From the NCBI GenBank assembly GCA_010015655.1, contig ML976665.1, positions 303,909 to 367,908 of the forward strand: DNA of 64,000 nucleotides, read 5' to 3'. The notes beneath the pieces are model-generated. The model had not been told where the DNA came from. It was given only the letters and a program-made list of their open reading frames with translations, and ran no database searches. How positions within the stretch are numbered: the stretch's first letter is position 1; each line of letters starts with the position of its first letter. The stretch is from Bimuria novae-zelandiae CBS 107.79. Taxonomy: Eukaryota > Ascomycota > Dothideomycetes > Pleosporales > Didymosphaeriaceae. A program made the translations under genes and the position numbers. Positions 24,625 through 33,972 of the stretch are shown one piece after another.

Positions 24625-25205
24625 GTTAGCGGATCCGGCGTGAAAGGCGCGCTAGAGCGATTACGTCATATCACCACTTCCTTTCTTGCACCGCTCAGAC
24701 AGCTCCATATTCAAATGTTCTTCGCAATATCCAAAAATTCGATCCTACTATTTCACAGAGTTTTTTGTACGCGCCGTTGTTGAAAGATCTCAGCAGCCGA
24801 CGTTGCAGTGACCGTATGCTAGGGGAGATCAAGACGGTCCTATTCGGGCGTCGCTGGTACCTAGATATAAGTGAGCACGTCGCCCCGTGAATTTCGACCG
24901 TGGGCACATCGACCGGACCTTCAATATGCCTTTCTTGCTCAAGTGCTGTATAGACTTTTGACGCAACGTCAACAGCATAGTCCTCAAGTACATTGTGCCT
25001 TCACAGAAAGATATCCTGCATTGCCCGCTCACAATGCTGGTTTCACTCCATACTTTCCATCCCTATAACAAGCTCATACATCTCCAAACTACAACAACAA
25101 CCTCTCAACCCTCATCCAAAAGCATCATCTACATTCACCCTGTAGATCCCCTCTCCTATTCCAAACTAACAGCCCCTTCAACTCCCATTCCAATCTCAAG
25201 ATAAG

Positions 25206-25694
25206 ATGCCACTCAACTGTAGAGACATTCCAATCACCTCCTCCCGTCCCCTCGACGCGGCCCAAACCTTCGCCATCGACCTCATCAAAGAAATGCAGTC
25301 CTACGCCCGCACTTGCCAGCAAGACATCATCAACATCCACTCCGCCTTCGAAAAGGAGCAGAAAGCGCTGGAGCTAGACTTCAACGCGCGTCGAGCAAAT
25401 GAGGACCCTATTCCCCTCGCCGTGCTTATGGACACGCTGAAGATCATTGCAGATACGTACGCAGGCTTGGCGGAAGCCAAGCGAGATGAAATTGCGCGGA
25501 CGATTGCGCAGATCAATGTTGAAACGTTGACGCGGCTGTTTGCGCAGTTGCCGGCGGGGACCCTGGTAGTACGGGGGGAGCAGCTGGGGAAGGTGAGTGA
25601 GGAGGAGGCTAGGGCGCAGGTGGAGAAGTATGTGGAGACGTTGGGGCGGCGGGTGAAGTTGGCGGAGAAGGTTATGGCGTGGTATAGGCAGTAG
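25206..25694 (+). CDS. Small helical protein of unknown function
   Basis: A 162-residue open frame from ATG 25206 to TAG 25694. Nearly the whole sequence is predicted helix with heptad-like spacing (DLIKEMQSYARTCQQDIINIHSAFEKEQ is typical), ending in a charged coiled segment (EEEARAQVEKYVETLGRRVKLAEK). There is no signal peptide, membrane segment or catalytic motif. Codon use is normal for the region, and the upstream flank is CT-rich, as is common before fungal starts. I do not recognise the family. Confidence 0.6.
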   Translation: MPLNCRDIPITSSRPLDAAQTFAIDLIKEMQSYARTCQQDIINIHSAFEKEQKALELDFNARRANEDPIPLAVLMDTLKIIADTYAGLAEAKRDEIARTIAQINVETLTRLFAQLPAGTLVVRGEQLGKVSEEEARAQVEKYVETLGRRVKLAEKVMAWYRQ

Positions 25695-27096
25695 CCTGGG
25701 GAGGTTGCGAAGGAGTTGCGGAAGAAGCTGGGGGTGGAGATTGGGACCTAGGTGGGCTGTGTCCATTTCTTCGTTAAGTTTGTCTCTAGGTCTTGAAGTA
25801 TCTAGTCGCTGTACGGGACACTTCAACAAGAAATCACCTTCATGCATTGAGGGGAATCTTCCATGTGAAGGTTGCGTATCGATGCAGCTATACATATTTT
25901 CTGTAATTTAGTACCGAATTCACTGTTTATCTCACCACAATAATGTAGAAATCGTTTCGTCATACCCATAACACCATGCTGAATTTAGAATGTGTTTAAC
26001 CATGCGCACACAAATTCTCCACACAATGCTTGGATTTTGACGCACTCGTGATTTTTAACGCCCTTTCCATATCTAAGCTCTAGTTACATTGACATGAATA
26101 ATTCAGTGCCCGAATGCATCTACACATGGATCTACGATTCGTAGTCTTCTCTGCAATAAATATGGAAAGTACTCGATGTCGCCATTCGGCGATGGTAATG
26201 GCGTGCATTGATTTCTAACGGCGCAGTTGCGCTGTGGAACGTACTGTAGCCACCGATATAATTTGTTTTTACTTCAGGGTTCATGTCGTGCACCGAGTCA
26301 CCCGTCCTGTGTGACTATGAAACGTCCTACAGATAAGAGGTGCATCATCTCCTTTACCATCGTTATTAATCTCCGGGCCATGGGACAATCAGGTTTCCTG
26401 TGACGCCACTACAATCCTGTCCAGCAAGGAGGGGGGACTAGGCGTGCTAAAACTCCAAACGCAACTGCTGTAGCGACGGATTTTCTGTTGAATCGCCACA
26501 AGCATACCTAGGAAGCACTGCTGTGCGTGGTGTTGTGCGCAAAAAAGAAGCACTTGGTGGGCCGCGCGTTCCACAAGCTCCGCCATGACTGCCGCTTTGG
26601 GTGAGCTTGATGCGACTTGGCCAATGGCACCGCGTGCAACAAGCATGGCCGCGTGCAGTCACCCGCGCGGCGCGTTTCTTATTAACGCGGGCAGGCGTTC
26701 GTTTCATGCACAACAGAGACAGCCAACCTGCACCAGCATCTCGCTACTCATATGGCAATCTCAAATTCAACCGCCCACCCACCCGCGCTAGCGGTCGGCG
26801 GGGGGTGCTGTGGGAATGCACCTTCACCCTGGCTTATTCCTCACTCTTCACCGTCGCTCGCTCGCTCAGAGACGACCCATTCACTCGCTACTTCTTTGAT
26901 TCCTTGTTGACAGGTGCGACTGCCTTTGCTGAATATACCCGGGCTTTTGAACCCCCCCATGACGTATTCGTTCGCTCGTTAGAACACGTTCTGCTGTGTT
27001 ATCATTCTTGGTTTAATTGCCCAACAACCTTTCGCTCGGTCACCAGCTCGTCGTTCCTAGACTTTCGCACCCATAGCCACTTCGATCCTAACAAAG
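25695..27096. other. Intergenic stretch and GH72 promoter
   Basis: No gene is supported. The last few hundred bases before 27097 are C/T-rich and probably hold the promoter and leader of the GH72 gene. Confidence 0.4.
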
Positions 27097-28622
27097 ATGC
27101 GCTCCGTCTTGCTGGCCTCGGCTCTGGCAGCCTCGGCCGCCGCTATCGACACCATCTCGGTCAAAGGCTCCAAGTTCTTCACCAAGTCTGGCAACCAATT
27201 CTTTGTCAAGGGTGCGTAGACATAAATTGAGCATTGCGCCCTAGAGCCTTACTGACTGAAGTGCAGGCATTGCCTACCAACTCGTCCCCGACGACCCGCT
27301 CATTGACAATACCCAATGCAGGCTCGACTCCGACCTCATGAAGACGATTGGCACCAACTCGATACGCGTCTACCACGTTGACCCGTCCGCTAACCATGAC
27401 GATTGCATGAAGACCTTTGCGGATGCTGGCATATACATTTGGCTAGATTTGGACACGTTCGACACGCAGATCGAGCAGAACACCCCGAAGTGGAATGAAA
27501 CACAGCACGACCGCTTCGCCGCCGTCATGGACACGTTCCACAAGTATGACAATCTGGCGGGCTTCTTTGTGGGCAACGAGGTGTTGACTACCGGTATGCT
27601 ATTCGCGTGGTCACAGAGAGCACGTTGCTGATGAACCCCTAGAGAACGGATCCGTTGTTGCGCCGTACGTCAAGGCTGCTGCTCGCGACATGAAGGCATA
27701 CCGCGACTCGAAGAACTATCGCAATATCCCGATCGGCTACTCGGCCGCCGACATTGCCCAGCTGCGCCCTATGTTGCAAAACTACCTGGCCTGCGGCAGT
27801 AACACCTCCGAAGCGCTCGACTTTTATTCGCTCAACGCCTACTCATGGTGCGGAGACTCAGGCTTCAAGCAGTCAGGTAGGCTACCCGAACACAAGCTGC
27901 GTAAACCCATGTGGCTTACCTGACGATAGGCTATTCCGATCTTATCAAGAACGTGACGGATGTTGGGTACAACATTCCCATCTTCCTCTCGGAGACCGGT
28001 TGTATCGTGCCGAGCCCTCGCGACTGGGCCGACCAGGAGGCCATCTTCGGTGACGAAATGATCGAGAACTGGAGCGGCGCTATAGTGTACGAATGGATTT
28101 ACGAGGCAAACAAATACGGAATCGTCAAGTATGGCGAAGAAGTCGACCCTGCTTCCGATGGTAAGCCCAATCGAGGTTCGTAACGTATGTGGAGAACGTA
28201 CGCTGACCAAGTTCTATCCAGGCGCTCCTCCAGATGGCTTCACGCGCTCCGGCAAGCCTACGCCCCTCCCCGACTTCGAGGCCCTCAGCAGGAGATGGAA
28301 CACGCTCAATCCAACAGGTGTAAAGGCCTCGGACTACGAACCGACATTGTCCCCGCCGCCCTGCCCTGCCTTTACGAGCAACGTTTGGAACGTGGATGCA
28401 AAGTCGAAGCTACCCACGTTAGGCCAGACGTATCAGGCTGCTCAAGCGTCTGCGAGCACGACTGCCAGCGGAGGAGGTGATGCCGAACCCACTGGTGCTG
28501 AGGGCAGCGCCACGCCTTCGGCAAGCGGAAAGGGTGCTGCACCCACTACAGCCTCGATAGGGCTACAGAGCATGGGTCTCGGGCTCGCCGCAGTGCTCGC
28601 CGGCGTCTGTTTCTGGTTGTAA
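27097..28622 (+). CDS. GH72 beta-1,3-glucanosyltransferase (Gas/Gel family), GPI-anchored
   Basis: Five exons (27097-27211, 27267-27593, 27643-27876, 27930-28160, 28222-28622) give 435 residues, and all four introns lie in phase 1. A signal peptide (MRSVLLASALAASAAA) is followed by the GH72 fold. FFVGNEVLTT carries the acid/base glutamate, and FLSETGCIV carries the second catalytic glutamate in a slightly changed setting (most relatives have SEYGC). The Ser/Thr/Gly-rich tail and the last hydrophobic stretch (GLGLAAVLAGVCFWL) mark a GPI-anchor signal. The enzyme elongates cell-wall beta-1,3-glucan at the plasma membrane. I see no C-terminal Cys-rich CBM43, so it belongs to the short subgroup. 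Confidence 0.93.
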
Positions 28623-29100
28623 GGTACAGAGTGGGGAAGGTAGATGTTGCCGGTGATGGAAGGGTCACGGGGCAAAGTGATGACGTAGGACCAAAATGCA
28701 TGATGAGTGTGTCAGATGGGCTGTGGTTGGTACATATACCCCTTTTTCTTCATGAAATATGTTGTATGAAAGCACTATGTCCGATATTTTGAGTATGGAT
28801 CGTGCCAGTACTTAAAATTGGGTTCAAAGCTGTGCTTGTAAACCCCGAATATCTCTCTGATCTCAAGTCAGATCTTGTGAGAATCGCGCTACCATAATTT
28901 GCTTAAACACATTCAACTGGGTGGAGACAGTTTGCACTGCTAGATGCAGGGACAAGCCCGCCCGCCCTCGGGCGCCGCGTGTCACGTGATCCGCCTTATC
29001 GATAAGTGTCCCGCCTCAGCGCCTTAGCAGCGTGGAACTTATTCCCGTCGAGCAATTGTACACACCCATTCCAAGACCATTTCCATCCCAGGTGTTCTTA
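28623..29100. promoter_or_regulatory. Intergenic region with two palindromes before F-box gene
   Basis: Close to the downstream gene, two perfect palindromes lie almost side by side: TCACGTGA (28982-28989, an E-box type bHLH site) and CTTATCGATAAG (28995-29006, two facing GATA motifs). They are about 95-120 bp before the likely start. Binding is inferred from the motifs. Confidence 0.45.
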
Positions 29101-30855
29101 ATGCCGGATGTCCATCCCCAGAAGACTAAAAAGCGCAAAACACTCCACTTCCGCCCGATCTTCCGTCAATCTCAACCGTCCATGGCATCGGAAATCCCAC
29201 AGGCCGGACTCCTCGCTCTGGTCGACGAGCTCCTTCTTTCAATCATCGACCAAATAGACTCGCGCGATGCGCTATGTCAGCTCGCTGCGGCATGTCGCCG
29301 CTTTCAAGGTCTTACCGAGCCCTACATTTGGCGTTCTCTGCTTGTAATCAGTGGGCATCACGCGAGGAGCATTGCAGCCGCGCTGGACCTCCGCGAGGAG
29401 AGATCGGAATATGTGCAAGAGCTGTCGATACGGTATCCGGATGGAGGTCGAGACGGTATTCAAGAATTGAATCATTTCATTGTCTTGATGAAAAAATTGA
29501 AACACCTTACGATCGAGTCACCTTGTCCGAACAACGTCGAGTGGAATGACACAAAGGAGTTTGATGGCTGGACTAAGATCGACTATGCGACGCTTCTGGA
29601 GGCCAGCGTTTATCCAAGGAAGGGCGTGGAGTCTACGCTGCCAATGTTGCAGTCTCTCACGCTCCATGGACACGGGCCCGACAAGAGGAAGTTCACATTC
29701 GGCCGTTGTGCAGTCGTATTCCTCCATCCAACGTTGAAGCGCTTGACGATCTCCTGCACCAATTTCGATGCTAAGATCACGCATGACGACATCACAGAAA
29801 AGCAAAGGCGTTCTACACCCCTTAATTCCCTAACGCTGATTGAGTGCAATGTCAATGTCAACTTCCTGGATGTTGTACTCAGTCTACCGAAGGCACTCAA
29901 GGAACTCAACATCGGAGAGCGTCTACATGTTTTCCCAGGCTGCTTACCGAGCGCAGACAGCTCAACGCGGACATCCCAGCCAGCTTTCCTGAAAGCTTTG
30001 GCCCGTCAAGCAGACTCGCTTGAACACCTATCCCACATCGCGGGCTCCACCCAGTACCTTCCTTCCTTAGTCGACGATTTGGAACCGAATACTCCGCGAT
30101 TACGCGACCTCACCTCCCTCCGCACCCTTTCTCTTGGCATCGAAACCATGCTCCTCACCCACGTCAAGCGCGACGACTATCCTCTATCACTGGAATCTTT
30201 AAAGGTAATGGACGTCTCCTGGGCCAACAATGTCATTGGCCGCGTAAATGAAGAAACGATCAAACATCCGGGCCGCGTCCTCCGCCACTGCACCGAAGTC
30301 GTCAAAGGCATGACCCGACCCGTCGACCTGTCCATCCTCTTCAGCAACGAGAACCCCGAGCAAATATTATCCCAACTCCCATCTGCCAACATCGCCGCGG
30401 TCCTCCAATCCATCCTCAACGGGCCCATCCGCGCCCCGCTGTACACACTATCATCTCTCCTGCAATCCTCCAACCGCCGTTTACGCCTCCTCACCAGCAC
30501 CTTTTCGAGCGGCAACAAGTACATCCCACCGTACATGTACGGCGAGGAAGTCCCACACGAAGAATTGATCTACTCTTCCGACGACTTCTGGCGTCTCTGC
30601 GGCGTAAACTACCGCGTTATGGAGGACGAGCTGTTCGTGCGAGATGTGCGGCAGAAGCCGAAGCTGATCTGTGGGCCGTGTAGGAGTCGGGCTGGGCGGT
30701 ACGAGTGCTTTAATGCCGGGGATGGGAACGAGTGTATTCATTGCGAGAGGGACCGGAAGCTCGAGGGGAGGGAGGTGGAGTGTGTGTATGATATGGATAT
30801 CCCGTGGGACGATGAGCGGTGGTTTGAGGGCGTGGTGTCTGGACCGCCGATCTGA
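29101..30855 (+). CDS. F-box protein, LRR-like
   Basis: This is a single-exon gene. The first ATG of the frame is at 29101 (584 residues), and a second ATG at 29182 (MASEIPQAG) is also possible. After a basic N-terminus comes an F-box-like stretch (LVDELLLSIIDQIDSRDALCQLAAACRRF, then EPYIWRSLLV). The middle has leucine-rich segments spaced like degenerate LRRs (LPMLQSLTLHG, TLKRLTISC, LNSLTLIEC, ALKELNIGE). The C-terminus holds CGPCRSRAGRYECF and CIHCERDR, perhaps a small zinc site. A substrate receptor of an SCF ubiquitin ligase is likely; the target is unknown. Confidence 0.7.
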   Translation: MPDVHPQKTKKRKTLHFRPIFRQSQPSMASEIPQAGLLALVDELLLSIIDQIDSRDALCQLAAACRRFQGLTEPYIWRSLLVISGHHARSIAAALDLREERSEYVQELSIRYPDGGRDGIQELNHFIVLMKKLKHLTIESPCPNNVEWNDTKEFDGWTKIDYATLLEASVYPRKGVESTLPMLQSLTLHGHGPDKRKFTFGRCAVVFLHPTLKRLTISCTNFDAKITHDDITEKQRRSTPLNSLTLIECNVNVNFLDVVLSLPKALKELNIGERLHVFPGCLPSADSSTRTSQPAFLKALARQADSLEHLSHIAGSTQYLPSLVDDLEPNTPRLRDLTSLRTLSLGIETMLLTHVKRDDYPLSLESLKVMDVSWANNVIGRVNEETIKHPGRVLRHCTEVVKGMTRPVDLSILFSNENPEQILSQLPSANIAAVLQSILNGPIRAPLYTLSSLLQSSNRRLRLLTSTFSSGNKYIPPYMYGEEVPHEELIYSSDDFWRLCGVNYRVMEDELFVRDVRQKPKLICGPCRSRAGRYECFNAGDGNECIHCERDRKLEGREVECVYDMDIPWDDERWFEGVVSGPPI

Positions 30856-31383
30856 GGCTGCGATAGAAGTGATTTATTTGGAAGTATCGGCGAGGGCGTG
30901 TGGTGCCGAGGGCGCTGGATCACAGGGAACGCGAGACTGAGATCAATACCCGAACAGAGACTCGTGGACGATCGCAAGCTGCATCACGATATGAAAAGAG
31001 TCGGGAAGCAGTCTTAGGGAAACTACCAGATTGGATATCAGATTACGCCATGGGTGCACAGGGAAGCATGGAAACCGCAAAGGCGCCCTCGTTCTAGCTT
31101 AATAGTTGCTTCGGCAGATTTACACAACTTGCTGATATATCTACTCCTTCCCTCAGTAATCCCAGTGCTCTCTACCTACATCCATCACACAAACCTAGTC
31201 CACACACAACCGCCGTCCCGCCCTCCCATCCTTCTCCCTCCCCTACCCTTCCCTTCCCAGCCCACCACCCCCGCCATTCCCTTCCAAAGCCCACACCGCT
31301 AACCTCCCTCCACCTCCCCCTTCCTTGCCTCATCCAACCCCTCCAACTCCTCCCTTATCACCCCCACAATCTCCATGCGCGCC
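30856..31383. other. Intergenic, C/T-rich
   Basis: No gene is supported. 31180-31400 is strongly pyrimidine-rich on the plus strand. Confidence 0.4.
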
Positions 31384-33015
31384 TCAACCGTTTGTAAAAC
31401 ATGATACGCATGATACGTCCCCCGGCATTACGCCTTCACCAAGACGTCTGCATAGCTCGTCTTTTAGGCGGGAGAACTCTGCTTCTAGGGCTGCTTCGAG
31501 GTTATGGACTAGGTAGGGAGAAGGGGCTGGGACACGGGATTGTGGTGGTACGCTGGGGTTAGGGAGATGTGGGCGTAGTGGTGCATCCATCCACAGCCCA
31601 TCGTACGGCCTTTCTCTCCCCCCAAAGTCCCACACCGCATCACCGCGTCCCTCCGAAATCAAAATCCCTCGCCGCCTGCATAACCATCCTACTCTCCGCC
31701 CACGTAACCATCAAACTCGATGAACAACCGCTCCATCCGCGCCCAGAGCGTGACGGCGTTGTCCCGCGCCCATTCGTACTGCGCCGCTAGGTGGGCGGGT
31801 AAAGCGTCGAGCGCAGGGAGGGTGTCGAGGCAGTCGAGAGCGGTGGTGGCGGTTTCGATAGCGGTGCGGGCGGTGTGGAGGGCGGCGTCTTCAGATGCCC
31901 GAGTACTGGGGGAAACCTACGGTTGGAGGAGGGACTGGGCAGGCGTATCTGCGTGCTGGGTGTCAGGGCCAGGAGTGCGGTTTCGGGGGGTAGATGCGTG
32001 GACGTTCACACACCACGTCCCTGCAATTCGGACACGTTACTTTCCGCCTATTTTCGCTGGCCCACCTCTTAATACACTCGACGTGAAAAAAATGCTCGCA
32101 CTTTACCATCTGAACCAACTACTCTTCGCTCTTCTCATCCAAACGCACGCTACACGGTGTATACGGTGCCATATACTTCCCAATATCCCACTCCTCATAC
32201 TCCCCCCTCGCATCATCCGATTCGAGATCTTGCTCCCACTCCTCCTCTTCCTCTGCCCTGGCTTCCGCCGCTTCATTTTCCTCGGCCTCTTCGAGGGCTC
32301 TGAAATCCAGGGAGTCGGCGGGATAACATATAGGTCTGAAAAACGCCACCTCATCACCCACTCTACACCTCCGCAGTACCGCCTCACACACCCTGCCCCC
32401 TGGGAACCCCTCCGCCCTCACAGTTCTGAGAAAAGTACCCCAAATATGCGCACCAAGACACATCGCACGATCTTCGTTCTCGCCGAACGTATCCCTCACG
32501 CCGTCCGCGTGGCGTGCGAACAAGCCGCTTTCCCCTGTTAAATAGCTCCACAGGAAGTCAAAGTCGATGTCTCGAAGGAACAGGCGCATGTGCGGCGCGC
32601 AGTGGTGGCTGAGCATGTCGTCGAAGGCGTCGCGCACGTGGGGGCGCGCCCAGGACATGTCCCTGAGCGTCGGGCGGGCGGTGGGAGGGAGCCATGGGCA
32701 GATGTAACGCCATGCGGTGAGGGCGTCGAAGATGAGGCTGATGAAGGCGTGGAGGATGTCTTCGACGTCGGGGGCGGGCATGTCGGGGCGGTGGGCGTGG
32801 AGGTGGGCGAGGATGGCGCGGAGTTGGGGGATGGGCTGGGCGAAGGGGTTGCCTGCGGTGGGGAGGGGCGTGGGTGAAAGCGAAGGAGGGGGTACGGAGG
32901 ACGGAGAGCAGGTTGCGCATTCGAAGAGAGGGTAGTCTGTTAGACGGGTGTCGCTTGGTCGTGGGGCGTAGTTTGGTTCTCGTCCCGTGCAGGGACGAGC
33001 TGGGTCGGTGGGCAT
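31384..33015 (-). CDS. Protein with half-RING zinc motif, exon structure uncertain
   Basis: The long first exon runs from ATG 33015 (MPTDPARPCTG; an in-frame ATG at 33294 is less likely) to about 32160. It holds a proline-rich start, a helical domain and an acidic tail (EEEEEWEQDLESDDARGE). An in-frame TAG near 32120 is probably in a very short intron (about 39-46 bp) before MVKCEHFFHVEC...RWASE and VTCPNCR, which match the second half of a RING-H2 (C-x-H-x2-H-x2-C then C-x2-C). I find no proper first C-x2-C pair at the usual distance. A further exon (about 31910-31706) encodes a helical segment, and 31384-31662 may be a last exon. An E3 ligase role is only a guess. Confidence 0.5.
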
Positions 33016-33479
33016 CGTGGGCGTCCTGTTCTCTTTTTCCCCTCGTGTAGTGGGTGTCAGGAAGTCGGTATCTAGTGCAGTAGTACGAGAGCATGTTTGG
33101 GGAATGTGTTGAGATTTTATGTGCGTTGCAAACTTTCCTCTTCCCAAAATGTTCTTGTGTACTATAGTTGAGGCCGATGTTACCCATGTATGCGACTGAA
33201 GAGTGAACCGAAGTTGAGGGATCGGAGCGCTACCAGACTTCAGCCATGACCCACCGTACCTCGAAAATAGAGTTTTGAAGCATTTACCGAGCATTCCGTG
33301 GAAGCGGTGCCTTGCAATATATGCAGCAAGGAAATGATTTCAGGTGGATACAGCTTAGCAGCTAAATCCAGATTAGAATCGAGATCAAGATACTAGAGGA
33401 GGGACAGGGGCAAAATGCAACGGAGCCGTAACTGACTGCTAAGCTGTGCCGCTGAACCGATCCGAAAGGCGGAGTTTTC

Positions 33480-33915
33480 CTGTCAAACATCATCTCCGTC
33501 GTCACTGCCAGTATTCTCGTCCTAGTCCTCATTTTCAGTGTCCTCGTCGTCATCGTCACCAGTCCCCTTCCCATCAAACCACATTCTACAGCTCTTGTTC
33601 CAATTCCCTGTGCGAGAAAGATAGTCCCCCAAGCCCCTGTCAATGTCCATCCACGGATCTTCACCCGCTTCCGCCGTACTCGGCGCACCCGTCCAATGCG
33701 AGAAACTAAGCTCCGTCGCTTCATTACATGGGACCTGGCCAAACTCGAGATGCATGCGCTGAGGGTGGTCGCGAATTGCGTCCCATTAAGTTGTGCCAAT
33801 CTCCCCCATCCACTTGGCTGCGCCCGTTGCACATTTGCAGTTTGAGGCGCGTGAGGGCGGGACACTTTTTCGTAAGCCAGGTGGGGAAGGCGCCGAGGTT
33901 GAGGGCTGTTGAGGT
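33480..33915 (-). pseudogene. 3' part of F-box/LRR-like gene, cut off by hAT insertion
   Basis: This is the continuation of the gene at 39127-40504. The 8-bp duplication GGTGAACG at both ends of the hAT element shows that 33915 and 39127 were once adjacent. One frame reads CPALTRLKLQMCNG, like a leucine-rich repeat. Another frame ends in a tail with RTGNWNKSCRMWFDG and a strongly acidic stretch (GDDDDEDTENED). The frames do not join cleanly, so the gene has further indels. Confidence 0.55.
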
Positions 33916-33972
33916 GGTGAACGTAGGGATGTGCCGATACCGTATTTTTCAGTGTATCCCTGTATATACGGT

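Noticed and set aside
32558..33187. Pro/His/Arg-rich frame of 209 codons
   Set aside because: It is the shadow of the half-RING gene in another frame.
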